DNA of 64,000 bases from NCBI GenBank assembly GCA_021372865.1, contig JAJFTO010000014.1, forward strand, positions 124,001-188,000. The letters are read 5' to 3'. Positions 32,520-41,724 of the stretch are shown piece after piece. Made by a program: the position numbers and the translations under genes. The DNA is from Porphyromonadaceae bacterium (lineage in GTDB: Bacteria; Bacteroidota; Bacteroidia; Bacteroidales; Dysgonomonadaceae). Position 1 is the stretch's first letter; each line of letters opens with the position of its first letter. Below the pieces are notes generated by a model. That model saw nothing but the letters and a program-made list of their open reading frames with translations, had not been told where the DNA came from and ran no database searches.

Positions 32520-34268
32520 TTACTTGATTTTTCCTCTTTTCTTCAGTTCTTCAAAGCCAATTTGTACTGCCTCATTGATCAATTGTATTCTTTCTTTATG
32601 ATTGTCACTTAATATATACCTTGTTCCACTACCTGATCCTATGGTTTTTAGTAAATCAGCATCAAGCATTTTCTCAACAAAATATTTTATTTTGCGTCGG
32701 GTTATATGCCCTTCAAACAGATTTACGAAATCCCCCATCTTTGCTTTGTGGTGCTTCGTCAGATATATCTGTATCATTGTGAAAGCCTGATTTATATCCC
32801 AATCGGTTAGTTTTGAATATTCAACCTTTTTATCGGCAAATTCATAGTAGTCCTTACATAGAATATATGTCGTTCCTTTTGTTTTACCAATAGGTTCAAT
32901 CAGCTTCTTATCTTTCAATTTATCAATTATGTTTTTATCAAAGGAGCGTTTATTACCCTTCCGGATCTCATTTAAGGTAACGATATCGAAAACGGACAAT
33001 TTGTTATCATCAGGCAGGGAATCCTGTACTGATCTGATAAATAGGGCAAAGGCTTTATCTTCAATTTCAGCCGAAAGAGTGAGATTTACACTAAAGTCAT
33101 CACTCCGTGAATAATCCGGATCGGGTTTCCCTTCTGACAACGTATTGATAAAAATTCTGTCTATCCCTTGTCCTGATCGCTCAACCAACCCTGTTTTTGA
33201 CAATACATCAGCCAACAAACGATTTCTCGGGGTACTTGGAACGGACAATAGGTTATCTATTGAAACGCCATGTGGAAATCCCCCGGCACTGATTATGGAC
33301 ATTTTCAAAGGATATTGCTTTATAATTGTTTCACTTTGCCTTCTGTAATCTCTATGTGAAATCGCATTATTTAGGGCTTCACGAATAACCTCTTCGTTAA
33401 ACAATGGTATTTCGAATGTATTGAAAACACCTTCTCGAACAGGAATTGACCCATTACGGAGGTTGATCAAGTTCCATATCTTCTCAACCATGACAAAGAA
33501 GGGCTGTTGAAATTTTTGCCGATTATCAAAGTGAATTTGAGACTCGGCAGCTCGGTATTCAAGCATTACGGCAGCTTGTGGTAATTTTTCTATCAAAACA
33601 TCTTCTTTGCCTAATAGGATTAATGCGGCATTAGTAAGATTTCCGGACTTAAATAAATCTAAATCGGTAAGCACTTGTTCCTTTGACAAGAATTTAAAAC
33701 CAGGATTTTTTTGTTTTATCGAATACTTGTCCTTCATTATTTCAATAGCCGATTCATCCAAATCATCAATTACAAGACCTTGACAAATCTGTTGAGAAAA
33801 ATCGGGTTCCTGCTCTTGAATGATTTTAAGATACACCTCGTCTGACATTGCCTTTAACTCTTCACCGACACGCATAAGAGCAATATCCTCAAACTTAAAA
33901 ACCCGACCTATAGGTCGGGGAACAACGTCAATAACCAATACTCTTTTCTTGTTGTTATCAAACAATTCATATACGTCTGTCCGAATACCCGTGTCATTAT
34001 AAATATCAGATTCTAATTTTCCAATCGCACCTTCGGCTTGTTTTGTTCCAATGACTTCGTGCGGAAACTTATCATGCATCCCTATTACAAGAGAACCTCC
34101 TCCTTCATTACATAAGGCGGTAACATATCCCAAAATACATTTTCTGCGATCTTTCGGCTCAACTCGACCACCTCCATTGTAAGCAATGTTTCCTCCTTCG
34201 CCTTTTTTGAATTCCACCTTGTGCTCGGATTCTTTCATTAATTTAAGCTGCTCAATTGTTTTTCGCAT
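32520..34268 (-). CDS. AlbA_2/Schlafen-type ATP-binding protein (RecG-like domain layout)
   Basis: The protein has 582 residues from the ATG at 34268 (the open frame continues 10 codons to a TTG). The N-terminal AlbA_2 domain is visible as H-K-V-E-F-K-K-G-E-G-G ... L-C-N-E-G-G-G-S-L-V-I-G-M. A GHKL-like ATPase segment (E-A-L-N-N-A-I-S-H-R-D-Y, then G-G-F-P-H-G-V) sits near 320-360, with G-Q-G-I-D-R-I after it. Winged-helix modules make up the C-terminus. Such proteins occur in defence loci and as regulators. It lies next to a type I restriction operon but with 200 bases and a promoter between, so it is probably a separate unit. Its base composition is AT-rich like the island. Confidence 0.82.
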   Translation of the reverse strand: MRKTIEQLKLMKESEHKVEFKKGEGGNIAYNGGGRVEPKDRRKCILGYVTALCNEGGGSLVIGMHDKFPHEVIGTKQAEGAIGKLESDIYNDTGIRTDVYELFDNNKKRVLVIDVVPRPIGRVFKFEDIALMRVGEELKAMSDEVYLKIIQEQEPDFSQQICQGLVIDDLDESAIEIMKDKYSIKQKNPGFKFLSKEQVLTDLDLFKSGNLTNAALILLGKEDVLIEKLPQAAVMLEYRAAESQIHFDNRQKFQQPFFVMVEKIWNLINLRNGSIPVREGVFNTFEIPLFNEEVIREALNNAISHRDYRRQSETIIKQYPLKMSIISAGGFPHGVSIDNLLSVPSTPRNRLLADVLSKTGLVERSGQGIDRIFINTLSEGKPDPDYSRSDDFSVNLTLSAEIEDKAFALFIRSVQDSLPDDNKLSVFDIVTLNEIRKGNKRSFDKNIIDKLKDKKLIEPIGKTKGTTYILCKDYYEFADKKVEYSKLTDWDINQAFTMIQIYLTKHHKAKMGDFVNLFEGHITRRKIKYFVEKMLDADLLKTIGSGSGTRYILSDNHKERIQLINEAVQIGFEELKKRGKIK

Positions 34269-34285
34269 AAATGTTAATTTAATCG

Positions 34286-34298
34286 TTAATTTGGACAA
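34286..34298 (+). repeat. 13-base direct repeat, right copy flanking the AlbA_2 gene
   Basis: TTAATTTGGACAA, identical to 32495-32507. A further TTTGGACAATTT lies at 34376-34387, just behind the predicted -7 box of the gene. Confidence 0.6.
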
Positions 34299-34360
34299 TT
34301 CAAAAATGGTCAGTGCTCTGTATCACAAAAATTTAAATAAGAAATATTCTTGATAATGAA

Positions 34361-34368
34361 CAAAAATA
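34361..34368 (-). promoter_or_regulatory. Putative -7 box of the AlbA_2 gene
   Basis: The minus strand reads TATTTTTG, matching TAnnTTTG. A copy of the TTTGGACAATT motif (34376-34387) covers the spacer region, where a regulator could act. Confidence 0.35.
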
Positions 34369-34473
34369 CATTTTTTTTGGACAATTTCGGCTATATGCTT
34401 TTGATAAAAAACTCTACCATTCATTTAAATATCAGGTTTTCAGTAATTTTCTCATTCCTTTCGATGCGTCAAA

Positions 34474-35064
34474 TTAAGCTATAAATTCAAACTTAGCCAA
34501 CTTAAGTTGCTGTAGGCGATATCTCAACGCCGCTTCGGAAACGCCGTATCGTTTCATTAAATCTACTTTTATTCCACTCCAAACACCAAAAGACCAATCG
34601 TTTTTGACGTATAGAAAATCTTTTGTTTTCGTTTTCTTTGAGTAGGCTAACATTGCTAAAAAGGCACTTCTTATTTTCTGTTCAGGCATTAAAAAACAAC
34701 TTGCAAAGTAGTTTGCTTCTTGTTCTATCGGGCTTTGCCATACCCCTTCCTCTACAATCTCTTCATTTAAGCAATAAAACGCATTTTGCGTCAATTGATG
34801 AGATAAAAAGTAGTGTCCCAACTCGTGGGCGATTGTAAAGTGCGTTCGACCATCGTTATCAATCGAGTTGTTCACCATTATATATAGCTGGCCGTTAGTA
34901 TATTTAGTAAGGGCTCCAACGAAATTATTATTGAGTGAGCTTACTTTCCTAAATTTTATCCTTTCAGCCTCCATTATTTCATTGAAAACTTTATGGACGC
35001 CTCCTCTCTTTACATATTTAGCCAACTGCTCATTAGCTATTTGTTCTATTACACTATTATCCAT
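34474..35064 (-). CDS. ImmA/IrrE-family metallopeptidase attached to the hsd operon
   Basis: The protein has 196 residues. The zinc motif is I-A-H-E-L-G-H-Y-F near residue 80, with the second-shell segment E-Q-E-A-N-Y-F-A-S-C-F-L-M-P near 115 holding the third ligand. These are the ImmA/IrrE (COG2856) hallmarks. Family members cleave XRE-type repressors to induce mobile elements or stress genes. The ATG at 35064 overlaps the hsdS stop by 8 bases. The frame stays open further upstream inside hsdS, and an ATG 12 bases earlier is also possible. No XRE repressor gene is in the locus, so the substrate is missing from view. Confidence 0.85.
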   Translation of the reverse strand: MDNSVIEQIANEQLAKYVKRGGVHKVFNEIMEAERIKFRKVSSLNNNFVGALTKYTNGQLYIMVNNSIDNDGRTHFTIAHELGHYFLSHQLTQNAFYCLNEEIVEEGVWQSPIEQEANYFASCFLMPEQKIRSAFLAMLAYSKKTKTKDFLYVKNDWSFGVWSGIKVDLMKRYGVSEAALRYRLQQLKLAKFEFIA

Positions 35065-36577
35065 ATTCCTCCTCATCCATAACGTTGAATATTTCTCGAA
35101 GAGTAGGTCTGTCAATATCTCCTCTTGCCGCAAGCCCTTGACTTGACAACCACAATTCAAATCGTTCGTCCTGCTCTTGGGGTACATGGGTTGTCGGAGT
35201 TTCTGTTTTCTTATATTCCACCGCCGCTTCCGCTGCAACATTGAACGTTTGCGCTTGCTCCTGATATTCTTCCTTAAAACCTATCTGCCCGTTCATCAGC
35301 ATTGGCAAGAGCCAATCTCGAAGAGAAGCAAGTTGCTGGTTTTCTGTCAATAATTTTTGCTTCTTCTTCTCAATATCTTGCATAAAGTCATAAAACTTGG
35401 ATACAATATCTTCTCTTGGTATGACTGAGCAATATGAGTTTACGAAACTATCAAAAAGGAAGTTTTTTATTCCACTTGTTTTACCTTCATAACCAAAGAA
35501 AACGCCATTATCATAAAGCATATTCCAGAGAAAAGCGAAATTATATAGATATTTTTCGTTTCTCAATGAGATAGTTTTACAGAAATTAGAACAAATCAAA
35601 GGATTTTCAAAACGACTTAATGTTTCTTGGGTTAGGTAAGCCATTCTCCCTGTGGATTGTGTTGGGCTACCTCCTGATATTTCAATAATTACATCGTGTG
35701 GCGTTAATATTTTTGCGCTATTTTTCTCTAATATATATCTTTCAGGCGGATTTAGTTCACCGTTATTATTCAAACCATTTATATCTGCCCCTCGAATACA
35801 AGATACTTTTAATATGTAATTCCCTTCTTCTTGCTCTTTTCCCCAATCTCCGTTTTTGACCGAAAGAATCCAATCTGCAATTTTTCCAACATTCCACACC
35901 TCAGGAATTTTTCGTTTTAATTCTTTACTGTAAACCATTTTGCCACCCGAGGATTTATATGGTTTTCCGTTATTATCGGGGAAATCAAACTGCACAAACC
36001 AATAATCATACAGCGTTTTTGCCATTGTTCCCAATTCTGTATTGATACGGTTGTTAAGCTCTATTTTATCGTCTAAGGAAGAAAGAACCGAAGCAATGCG
36101 TTGTTGTTGTTTCTCATTTGGTAAGAACAAATGCACATTATCCATTAATTTTGTATTAAGAGAGGGCATTGTTGCTCCGACAGAGATGTTTAACATCATT
36201 CTCTTAAAAAAACTCTGCCTAAAATAATAACTTACAAATTTGGGATTGGCTTTTTCTTTATTTATTCTTACTCTTAAACACCTTCCAGAAAATAACCAGC
36301 CTGCTTCATCTTTCGAAACATAAGTACATCTATCTATAGAGCCTACACGACTAAAAACAATGTCTCCTTCTTCTAAAATATACTTAGATAGTCTATTTTT
36401 ATCGTCATCTCTGACAAATGGTAAGTTCTGCGTTGTAAATTTATAACCTCCTAAATGTTCCACCGTAACAATCGGAGTTCCCATAGATACATAATCTTCT
36501 TCGTGAAGTTGACTACCGAAGGGGCCTGTTTGAGAGAATCCTATTTGCCTTATATAAATTTTTTTAAGTTTAGTCAT
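35057..36577 (-). CDS. hsdS: Type I restriction-modification specificity subunit HsdS
   Basis: The protein has 506 residues. Two target-recognition domains are separated by a helical spacer: the first half ends in L-P-N-E-K-Q-Q-Q-R-I-A-S-V-L-S-S-L-D-D-K-I, and the second half ends in K-Q-K-L-L-T-E-N-Q-Q-L-A-S-L-R-D-W-L-L-P-M-L-M-N-G-Q-I. These coiled helices set the spacing of the two half sites. A tail of about 75 residues follows (rich in E, Q, T), beyond the usual end. It overlaps hsdM by 8 bases upstream and immA by 8 bases downstream. The DNA target cannot be read from the sequence. Confidence 0.93.
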   Translation of the reverse strand: MTKLKKIYIRQIGFSQTGPFGSQLHEEDYVSMGTPIVTVEHLGGYKFTTQNLPFVRDDDKNRLSKYILEEGDIVFSRVGSIDRCTYVSKDEAGWLFSGRCLRVRINKEKANPKFVSYYFRQSFFKRMMLNISVGATMPSLNTKLMDNVHLFLPNEKQQQRIASVLSSLDDKIELNNRINTELGTMAKTLYDYWFVQFDFPDNNGKPYKSSGGKMVYSKELKRKIPEVWNVGKIADWILSVKNGDWGKEQEEGNYILKVSCIRGADINGLNNNGELNPPERYILEKNSAKILTPHDVIIEISGGSPTQSTGRMAYLTQETLSRFENPLICSNFCKTISLRNEKYLYNFAFLWNMLYDNGVFFGYEGKTSGIKNFLFDSFVNSYCSVIPREDIVSKFYDFMQDIEKKKQKLLTENQQLASLRDWLLPMLMNGQIGFKEEYQEQAQTFNVAAEAAVEYKKTETPTTHVPQEQDERFELWLSSQGLAARGDIDRPTLREIFNVMDEEEYG

Positions 36578-38198
36578 AGCTCAACCCTCCCAACTGCTTT
36601 TTGATTTCCTCTTCTAATTGGTGCGATTCGATGAAAAGTAGGTCAAGCGTATCAGTATAAGTTCTTATCTTTTCAGCAAATTCTTCGGCAGTAATATCTA
36701 CATACTCAATTTTTACTTCAAAATATTGCCCTGCACTGAACGAATAATTTTTAGTTTTAATATCGTCATCGGTTACCACCACCGAAAAATCATTTTCCGC
36801 CTGTTTTTTATTCATCGTATTAATAATACGCTGTTCTTCGGCAGGAGTAAGTACGGTGCGCTGATTTTTCCCTTCTTTCACGGTTTCACCCAATTTGGAC
36901 GCATCCACCAGCACAATCTTTTTCATATCGGCTTTTTTGTCCAAGAATAGTACGCTCACGTTGGTTCCCGTGCTTGCAAATATGTTGCTCGGCATGCTGA
37001 CTACACCACGTAGCATTTTGCGGTCAATCATCGCTTCCCGAATTTTTTTTTCAATACCGCTTTGTGTCGTGATAAACCCTGTCGGCACAACAACAGCTGC
37101 CTTTCCCGTGTCGTTCAAGCTGTACATGATATGCTGAATAAACATCAGGTAAATAGACATTTTGTCTTTATCCTTATTCGGAATCTTCGGTATACCTGCG
37201 AAAAAACGCTCCTTGAAGCTGTCTTTTTCCAAATCATCTCTAAAGTCGGAAAAATCGAGTTTAAAGGGTGGATTAGAAACTATATAATCGAATTTTGATT
37301 CCAAATAGTAAGGCTGAGCAATGGTATTGGTTCTGACAATATTCGGAATACTGTGAGTTAGGTTATTCAATACCAAGTTAAGACGCAACATCGTACTCGA
37401 TTTTTGTGAAATATCTTCGGAATAAATGGTGCATTTCTCCTCTCCTATTTTATGTGCCAAAGACATTAACAGTGAGCCGGATCCTACGCTTGGGTCATAA
37501 CATCGTGCCTTTTTCACCTCACCTTCCACCAGAATGCTCGCAATAATCCGAGCAACGGCATTTGGGGTATAGTATTCAGCATATTTACCTCCCGAATCGG
37601 AGTTGTAATCCTTAATAAGGTATTCAAAAATATCCTTGAAGAAATCATATTTCTCTTCGAAATAGTTATCGAAGCTTTCTTCAAAGCTAAACTCAAACAG
37701 TTTATTGATTAGGGCTTTACAAAAACTATCCCGTTGTGAAGAATCGGAAATAAATTGGCTCAACTCATCGAATAACTTATCTTTTGCCCCCGAGAAAGAC
37801 TTTACGGAGAAAACATCAGCATTCTCAATACTAATTTGGCGCAAGGTATCGTCAAACAGTTTGGCAAAATCGTCATCATTTTGGCGGTTGTACAAATGGG
37901 CAATCAACTGATAGGGCTGTAAACGAGGCACATTGGGATTAAGCGAAGCCAGTAGAAATTTATAGTCTTCCTCACCCATAGATGTCAAAGCATCGGCGAA
38001 ATTTTCGCTTGATGCCAATTCGGGATTTTCCCGTTTTACTTCAAAACGAAACTTATCGTTGAGAAACTTATACAGGAATACCTGCGTGATGATTTTAAAT
38101 TCGTTTCCGTCGTTGCCCAATCCATAATTGGCACAAACACTTTTCAAATTATCAATCAGTTGCTTTGTTTTCGTCGTAAAACTTATATCTTGCGTCAT
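36570..38198 (-). CDS. hsdM: Type I restriction-modification methyltransferase subunit HsdM
   Basis: The protein has 542 residues of an N6-adenine methyltransferase. A helical N-terminal domain (about 1-170) precedes the catalytic domain. The SAM motif D-P-S-V-G-S-G-S-L-L is near residue 233 and the catalytic N-P-P-F motif (I-V-S-N-P-P-F) is near 310. It pairs with HsdS to methylate host DNA and with HsdR to cut foreign DNA. It lies 6 bases after hsdR and overlaps hsdS. Confidence 0.95.
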   Translation of the reverse strand: MTQDISFTTKTKQLIDNLKSVCANYGLGNDGNEFKIITQVFLYKFLNDKFRFEVKRENPELASSENFADALTSMGEEDYKFLLASLNPNVPRLQPYQLIAHLYNRQNDDDFAKLFDDTLRQISIENADVFSVKSFSGAKDKLFDELSQFISDSSQRDSFCKALINKLFEFSFEESFDNYFEEKYDFFKDIFEYLIKDYNSDSGGKYAEYYTPNAVARIIASILVEGEVKKARCYDPSVGSGSLLMSLAHKIGEEKCTIYSEDISQKSSTMLRLNLVLNNLTHSIPNIVRTNTIAQPYYLESKFDYIVSNPPFKLDFSDFRDDLEKDSFKERFFAGIPKIPNKDKDKMSIYLMFIQHIMYSLNDTGKAAVVVPTGFITTQSGIEKKIREAMIDRKMLRGVVSMPSNIFASTGTNVSVLFLDKKADMKKIVLVDASKLGETVKEGKNQRTVLTPAEEQRIINTMNKKQAENDFSVVVTDDDIKTKNYSFSAGQYFEVKIEYVDITAEEFAEKIRTYTDTLDLLFIESHQLEEEIKKQLGGLSYD

Positions 38199-38204
38199 TT
38201 ACCT

Positions 38205-41200
38205 TTAAGCGATATCGTTATATAATTGCATATATTCTCTCACAATCAGTTGATTGATATTTTCTGTTGTAGCATAATCCAACTGAATATTTTCCTTTTT
38301 CTTAAACTCGTTTACCACCACCTGCATCAGGTATTTAGTGAAATAGGGTTGATTCTTTAGGATATCTTCTTGTCCTTCGAGTTTGCTATCCACAGTGTTT
38401 TTTACCTGCATCAACGCTCGGTGCAATTGGCGTTCTTTCGAATTAAGCGTAGTTTTTTCCGCCAAACGTTTATGTATGCGAGCATATTTCTCGTCATTCT
38501 CGTATTTCGCTCTAAGTAAGGCGTTTTTACGATTCAGTTCTTTTGCTTCATCGTATATCTTACGGAGCAATCGCATATTCTCAATCATATCAGTCTGCAT
38601 GGTCTCAGACAGATTTTTCTTCTTGAAAATACGCTCCAATTCTTCTCGCAGACTTACAAAATGAGGGTCGGCAGGGTCAAAATTACTTTGCAAGGCTTCA
38701 CGGGTTTTACGCAATGCCTCTTTGTATTCATCTGCCAACTTGAGTTCTTCTTCTCCCACTTTGATAAATTGGAAAATAATATCTTCCAAAGCCGTATTCA
38801 ATAGCTTCTGGGTGGCTTCTTCGTTGCCTATATTTTCTACAAAATTGAGATTATCCAAACGGTTTTGCGCCTCAATCAATAAGCGATTCAACAAATCGAA
38901 ATCGGCTATTGCGCCCAATTCTTCATAACCGTTTATCGCAATGATATTCTTCAATTCTTTGGCTGACCGCAAGGCTTTAATCAATTGTAACAACTCTTTT
39001 TTGTCGGTCAGTTGAGCAATTTGTTGGGAAAAATTTTCACGGTTATTCGTGTCGTAATTAAAAAGCGTTTCGCTTATTTGCTGTAGTTCTTCCCTTATCT
39101 CTGCTTCCGACTTAAATAAATTGGTATAGAATTGAATATCATCTCCCAGTTCATTTTGTAGTTCGTCAAAGTACAGTTGGTTCGTGCGATTAAATGCTTT
39201 GGAAATATCCGCAAAATCGACCACATAACCATATTCATATTTCTTGTAAGGGCGATTTACCCTCGTCAAAGTTTGCAACAGATTATGATCCTGAATAACA
39301 CGGGCCAAATAGAGTTTCTTCAATCGCTTGGCATCAAACCCCGTCAATAACATATTGTATACAAACAAAATATCAATCTTGCCCGCTTTGTAGGCTTTAA
39401 TCAGTTCCTTGCGAATGGTCGTATCATTTTCGTCGTGTAAAATCAGAGCGGCAGTCAATTTATTGTTTTTTCGTTTTCTATACGGAATAGTAGGCTCTGC
39501 CGCCTCAGGAAGTTTTTCGGCATCTACCTCTTGTATACCGTATCTGTTTTCGAATAGCTGGAACAACATTTTTGCTTGTTTAGATGAATCACAAACGACC
39601 ATCCCGCCCAATGTGTCATCTTGCCAGGTTTCACGAAACTCATTCAAGTCGTCGGTTATATAATTGAGCAAGCCTTCGGCAAATCGCCTATCGGCATATA
39701 CATCCGAAGTTTTTATTTCCCCATGCAATACCTTTATCTGCTCCATCACTTCCTTCATCTGCATTTTGAAACTGCCCTCAATCTCTTCCCTTATAAGGCG
39801 GAGTGTGTAGCCATCTGCAATAGAACGGTTATAATAGTATTTATGGATATAGTTACCGAACAACAGCCTCGAATCATACTCTTTTGCCACTTCCCGTAGT
39901 AGAGGTGTTCCCGTTAAAGCTATAATAACTGCATTTTTATCTGAATTTATCAAGTTTGCCAGATAGTTACCCTTAGGATTATAACTTCGGTGTGCTTCGT
40001 CCAGAAAATAAATACGTTGTGTATTAATGTCGTAATTGGGTATTTTGGCCACAACGGAATTTTCGCTGAACTTCTGGATATTCACCACTGTAATTTCTGG
40101 TTGTCCACTATCATTATGAATTGCTCCCACCACTTTCATATCCTGAATAAAATCCTGCTTGGAGTTTACCCGATTGACTTTCAATCCTCTGTTTGAGAAT
40201 TCGGTCGAAGCCTGTATAAGCAAATCCAGACGATCAACTATAAAATAAAACTTGGGGATTACATTCTTTTGTTGATAATAATCCGTCAGATGTTTTACAT
40301 TATAGTAAGCCAGTGCCGTTTTACCAGAACCTTGCGTATGCCAAATAATTCCTTTATGCCAACCTTTATCAAGTTTGGAAGCAATTGCTTTTGTCGCAAA
40401 TAATTGCGGGTAGCGCATAATGTGTTTTTGCAATCCGCTATCCTCATCTACATAAGCAAAAGCATAACGCAGTATAAAAGACAAACGCTCCCTACTGAAC
40501 AGTGATGTCAGTATCCGATGCGTTGGAGTAGTTGGAGCTTTGTTGGTGTTAAACTCAGGGCTATGTTTGATTACCAGTAAATTATTATCCTTCAAAATCA
40601 TATTCTCATCTTCTTGCGAAATGGCCAGTAATTTCTGGTTTACAGGATAATCTTCATCCTCACGAAAATAGTTGAAAGACAAATCAGAATAAGCCGAAGT
40701 GGCATAGAAAGCCCCAAAAATCGGTTCTACAATTCCATCCTCATATTCCATGTTGTTGGAAAAGACCATAAGTTGTGTAATATTCGCAAAACGGCGGAAA
40801 CACGTATTCTTGAATCGGGCATTGATACGGTTTCGCTCTGCAATAATCCCTTCTTTATTATGCGGTTTCTTAACTTCCACAAAAGCAAGCGGCATTCCGT
40901 TTACCAGTAGTGTAATATCAGGGCGAAATTCTTCATCGCCGTTTTTACAAGTTAATTCCGTTGTAACATGAAAACTATTGTTATTGAAATCTTTGAAATC
41001 GATCAGCTTAATTCCCGAAGTTGCAGTTAGGCGTTGATGAAATTTTCTTCCTAAATCTTCATAATCCAGCTCTAAACTTATTTCGTCCAACATGCGGAGG
41101 ATATCTTCTTTGGTGTAATCAGGATTAATTCCGTGTACGCTGTCCACAAAGATATCTTCGAAAATATTTGTATTTTCTCTGCGGTTCTGCTCTCCTTGCG

Positions 41201-41276
41201 GAATATATGTATATCCCAACCGCATTAAATGCAATATGGCAGGAATTTTTACACGCGAATTTTCGTTGAAAATCAT
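38205..41276 (-). CDS. hsdR: Type I restriction endonuclease subunit HsdR
   Basis: The protein has 1023 residues from the ATG at 41276; a TTG ten codons earlier is less likely. The nuclease motif is R-P-D-I-T-L-L-V ... L-A-F-V-E-V-K-K (D-x-ExK) near residues 120-140. The translocase has Walker A H-T-Q-G-S-G-K-T-A near 325 and D-E-A-H-R-S-Y near 430, then helicase motifs up to L-T-R-V-N-R-P-Y-K-K near 680. The rest is a long helical region that binds HsdM. As first gene of R-M-S-immA, its promoter carries a perfect palindrome. Confidence 0.95.
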   Translation of the reverse strand: MIFNENSRVKIPAILHLMRLGYTYIPQGEQNRRENTNIFEDIFVDSVHGINPDYTKEDILRMLDEISLELDYEDLGRKFHQRLTATSGIKLIDFKDFNNNSFHVTTELTCKNGDEEFRPDITLLVNGMPLAFVEVKKPHNKEGIIAERNRINARFKNTCFRRFANITQLMVFSNNMEYEDGIVEPIFGAFYATSAYSDLSFNYFREDEDYPVNQKLLAISQEDENMILKDNNLLVIKHSPEFNTNKAPTTPTHRILTSLFSRERLSFILRYAFAYVDEDSGLQKHIMRYPQLFATKAIASKLDKGWHKGIIWHTQGSGKTALAYYNVKHLTDYYQQKNVIPKFYFIVDRLDLLIQASTEFSNRGLKVNRVNSKQDFIQDMKVVGAIHNDSGQPEITVVNIQKFSENSVVAKIPNYDINTQRIYFLDEAHRSYNPKGNYLANLINSDKNAVIIALTGTPLLREVAKEYDSRLLFGNYIHKYYYNRSIADGYTLRLIREEIEGSFKMQMKEVMEQIKVLHGEIKTSDVYADRRFAEGLLNYITDDLNEFRETWQDDTLGGMVVCDSSKQAKMLFQLFENRYGIQEVDAEKLPEAAEPTIPYRKRKNNKLTAALILHDENDTTIRKELIKAYKAGKIDILFVYNMLLTGFDAKRLKKLYLARVIQDHNLLQTLTRVNRPYKKYEYGYVVDFADISKAFNRTNQLYFDELQNELGDDIQFYTNLFKSEAEIREELQQISETLFNYDTNNRENFSQQIAQLTDKKELLQLIKALRSAKELKNIIAINGYEELGAIADFDLLNRLLIEAQNRLDNLNFVENIGNEEATQKLLNTALEDIIFQFIKVGEEELKLADEYKEALRKTREALQSNFDPADPHFVSLREELERIFKKKNLSETMQTDMIENMRLLRKIYDEAKELNRKNALLRAKYENDEKYARIHKRLAEKTTLNSKERQLHRALMQVKNTVDSKLEGQEDILKNQPYFTKYLMQVVVNEFKKKENIQLDYATTENINQLIVREYMQLYNDIA

Positions 41277-41355
41277 ACTATTAACTTGTTGTTTCTTGCT
41301 CTCCAATTAAATCCTCAATTTCCCAATTTATTTCTTGTAAATGATTATTGGAACC

Positions 41356-41378
41356 ATTTGTGAAAATATTTCACAAAT
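41356..41378. promoter_or_regulatory. Perfect palindrome overlapping the hsdR promoter, candidate operator
   Basis: Arms ATTTGTGAAA and TTTCACAAAT are exact complements with three bases between. The palindrome covers the predicted transcription start and half the -7 box of hsdR, an ideal site for a repressor. The TGTGA...TCACA core recalls Crp/Fnr sites but with seven rather than six bases between halves. Confidence 0.6.
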
Positions 41379-41381
41379 ATA
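41374..41381 (-). promoter_or_regulatory. -7 box of hsdR
   Basis: The minus strand reads TATATTTG, matching TAnnTTTG. It gives a leader of about 90 bases. No good -33 TTTG, which is consistent with a regulated or weak promoter. Confidence 0.5.
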
Positions 41382-41462
41382 ATGAAATAAAAGCCATAAG
41401 GATTTTCCTATTTCATAGTATTTTCGGTGATAGTCTTATGATCTGCTTAATTGTTGAAATAA

Positions 41463-41615
41463 CTATTTTCTATTCTTGACCTCTTCTGCGTCTCTTCTCA
41501 ACTGCTCTGCCTCTTGTTCTTTTATCTCTATCCTTTCCACCCTATTAGCTATTTCTATAATAACCTTTTCGCGGTGTCCAACCTGTTTGCAGATTTCTTC
41601 AAAGAGCGTGTATAT
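41463..41615 (-). pseudogene. Possible gene remnant encoding a coiled-coil end
   Basis: A minus-strand stretch of 50 codons between two stops, with no ATG, reads F-E-E-I-C-K-Q-V-G-H-R-E-K-V-I-I-E-I-A-N and then E-I-K-E-Q-E-A-E-Q-L-R-R-D-A-E-E. The charged heptad-like pattern looks like real protein, unlike the surrounding AT-rich DNA. It could be the 3' end of a lost gene. The parent gene is not recognised. Confidence 0.3.
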
Positions 41616-41724
41616 CTAATTTATTTCTATACGCTGTTTTTCTTTTTATTATTTTTCCGGGTATATGTTTTTTATATGAAAAAGCACCTACCGGAACTAA
41701 CCGATAAGTGCTTGATTTTGTGAG

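Larger units (their letters stand above)
41277..41724. other. 448-base region between hsdR and tRNA-Gly
   Basis: It holds the hsdR promoter with its palindrome (41356-41381) and a start-less coding-looking stretch (41463-41615). The remaining part next to the tRNA has no credible gene. A 69-residue plus-strand frame here is low-complexity and Phe-rich and is not called. Confidence 0.5.

Noticed and set aside
41514..41723. A 69-codon plus-strand frame before tRNA-Gly
   Set aside because: Phe/Tyr-rich low-complexity translation of AT-rich DNA, overlapping the tRNA boundary. No promoter or family features.
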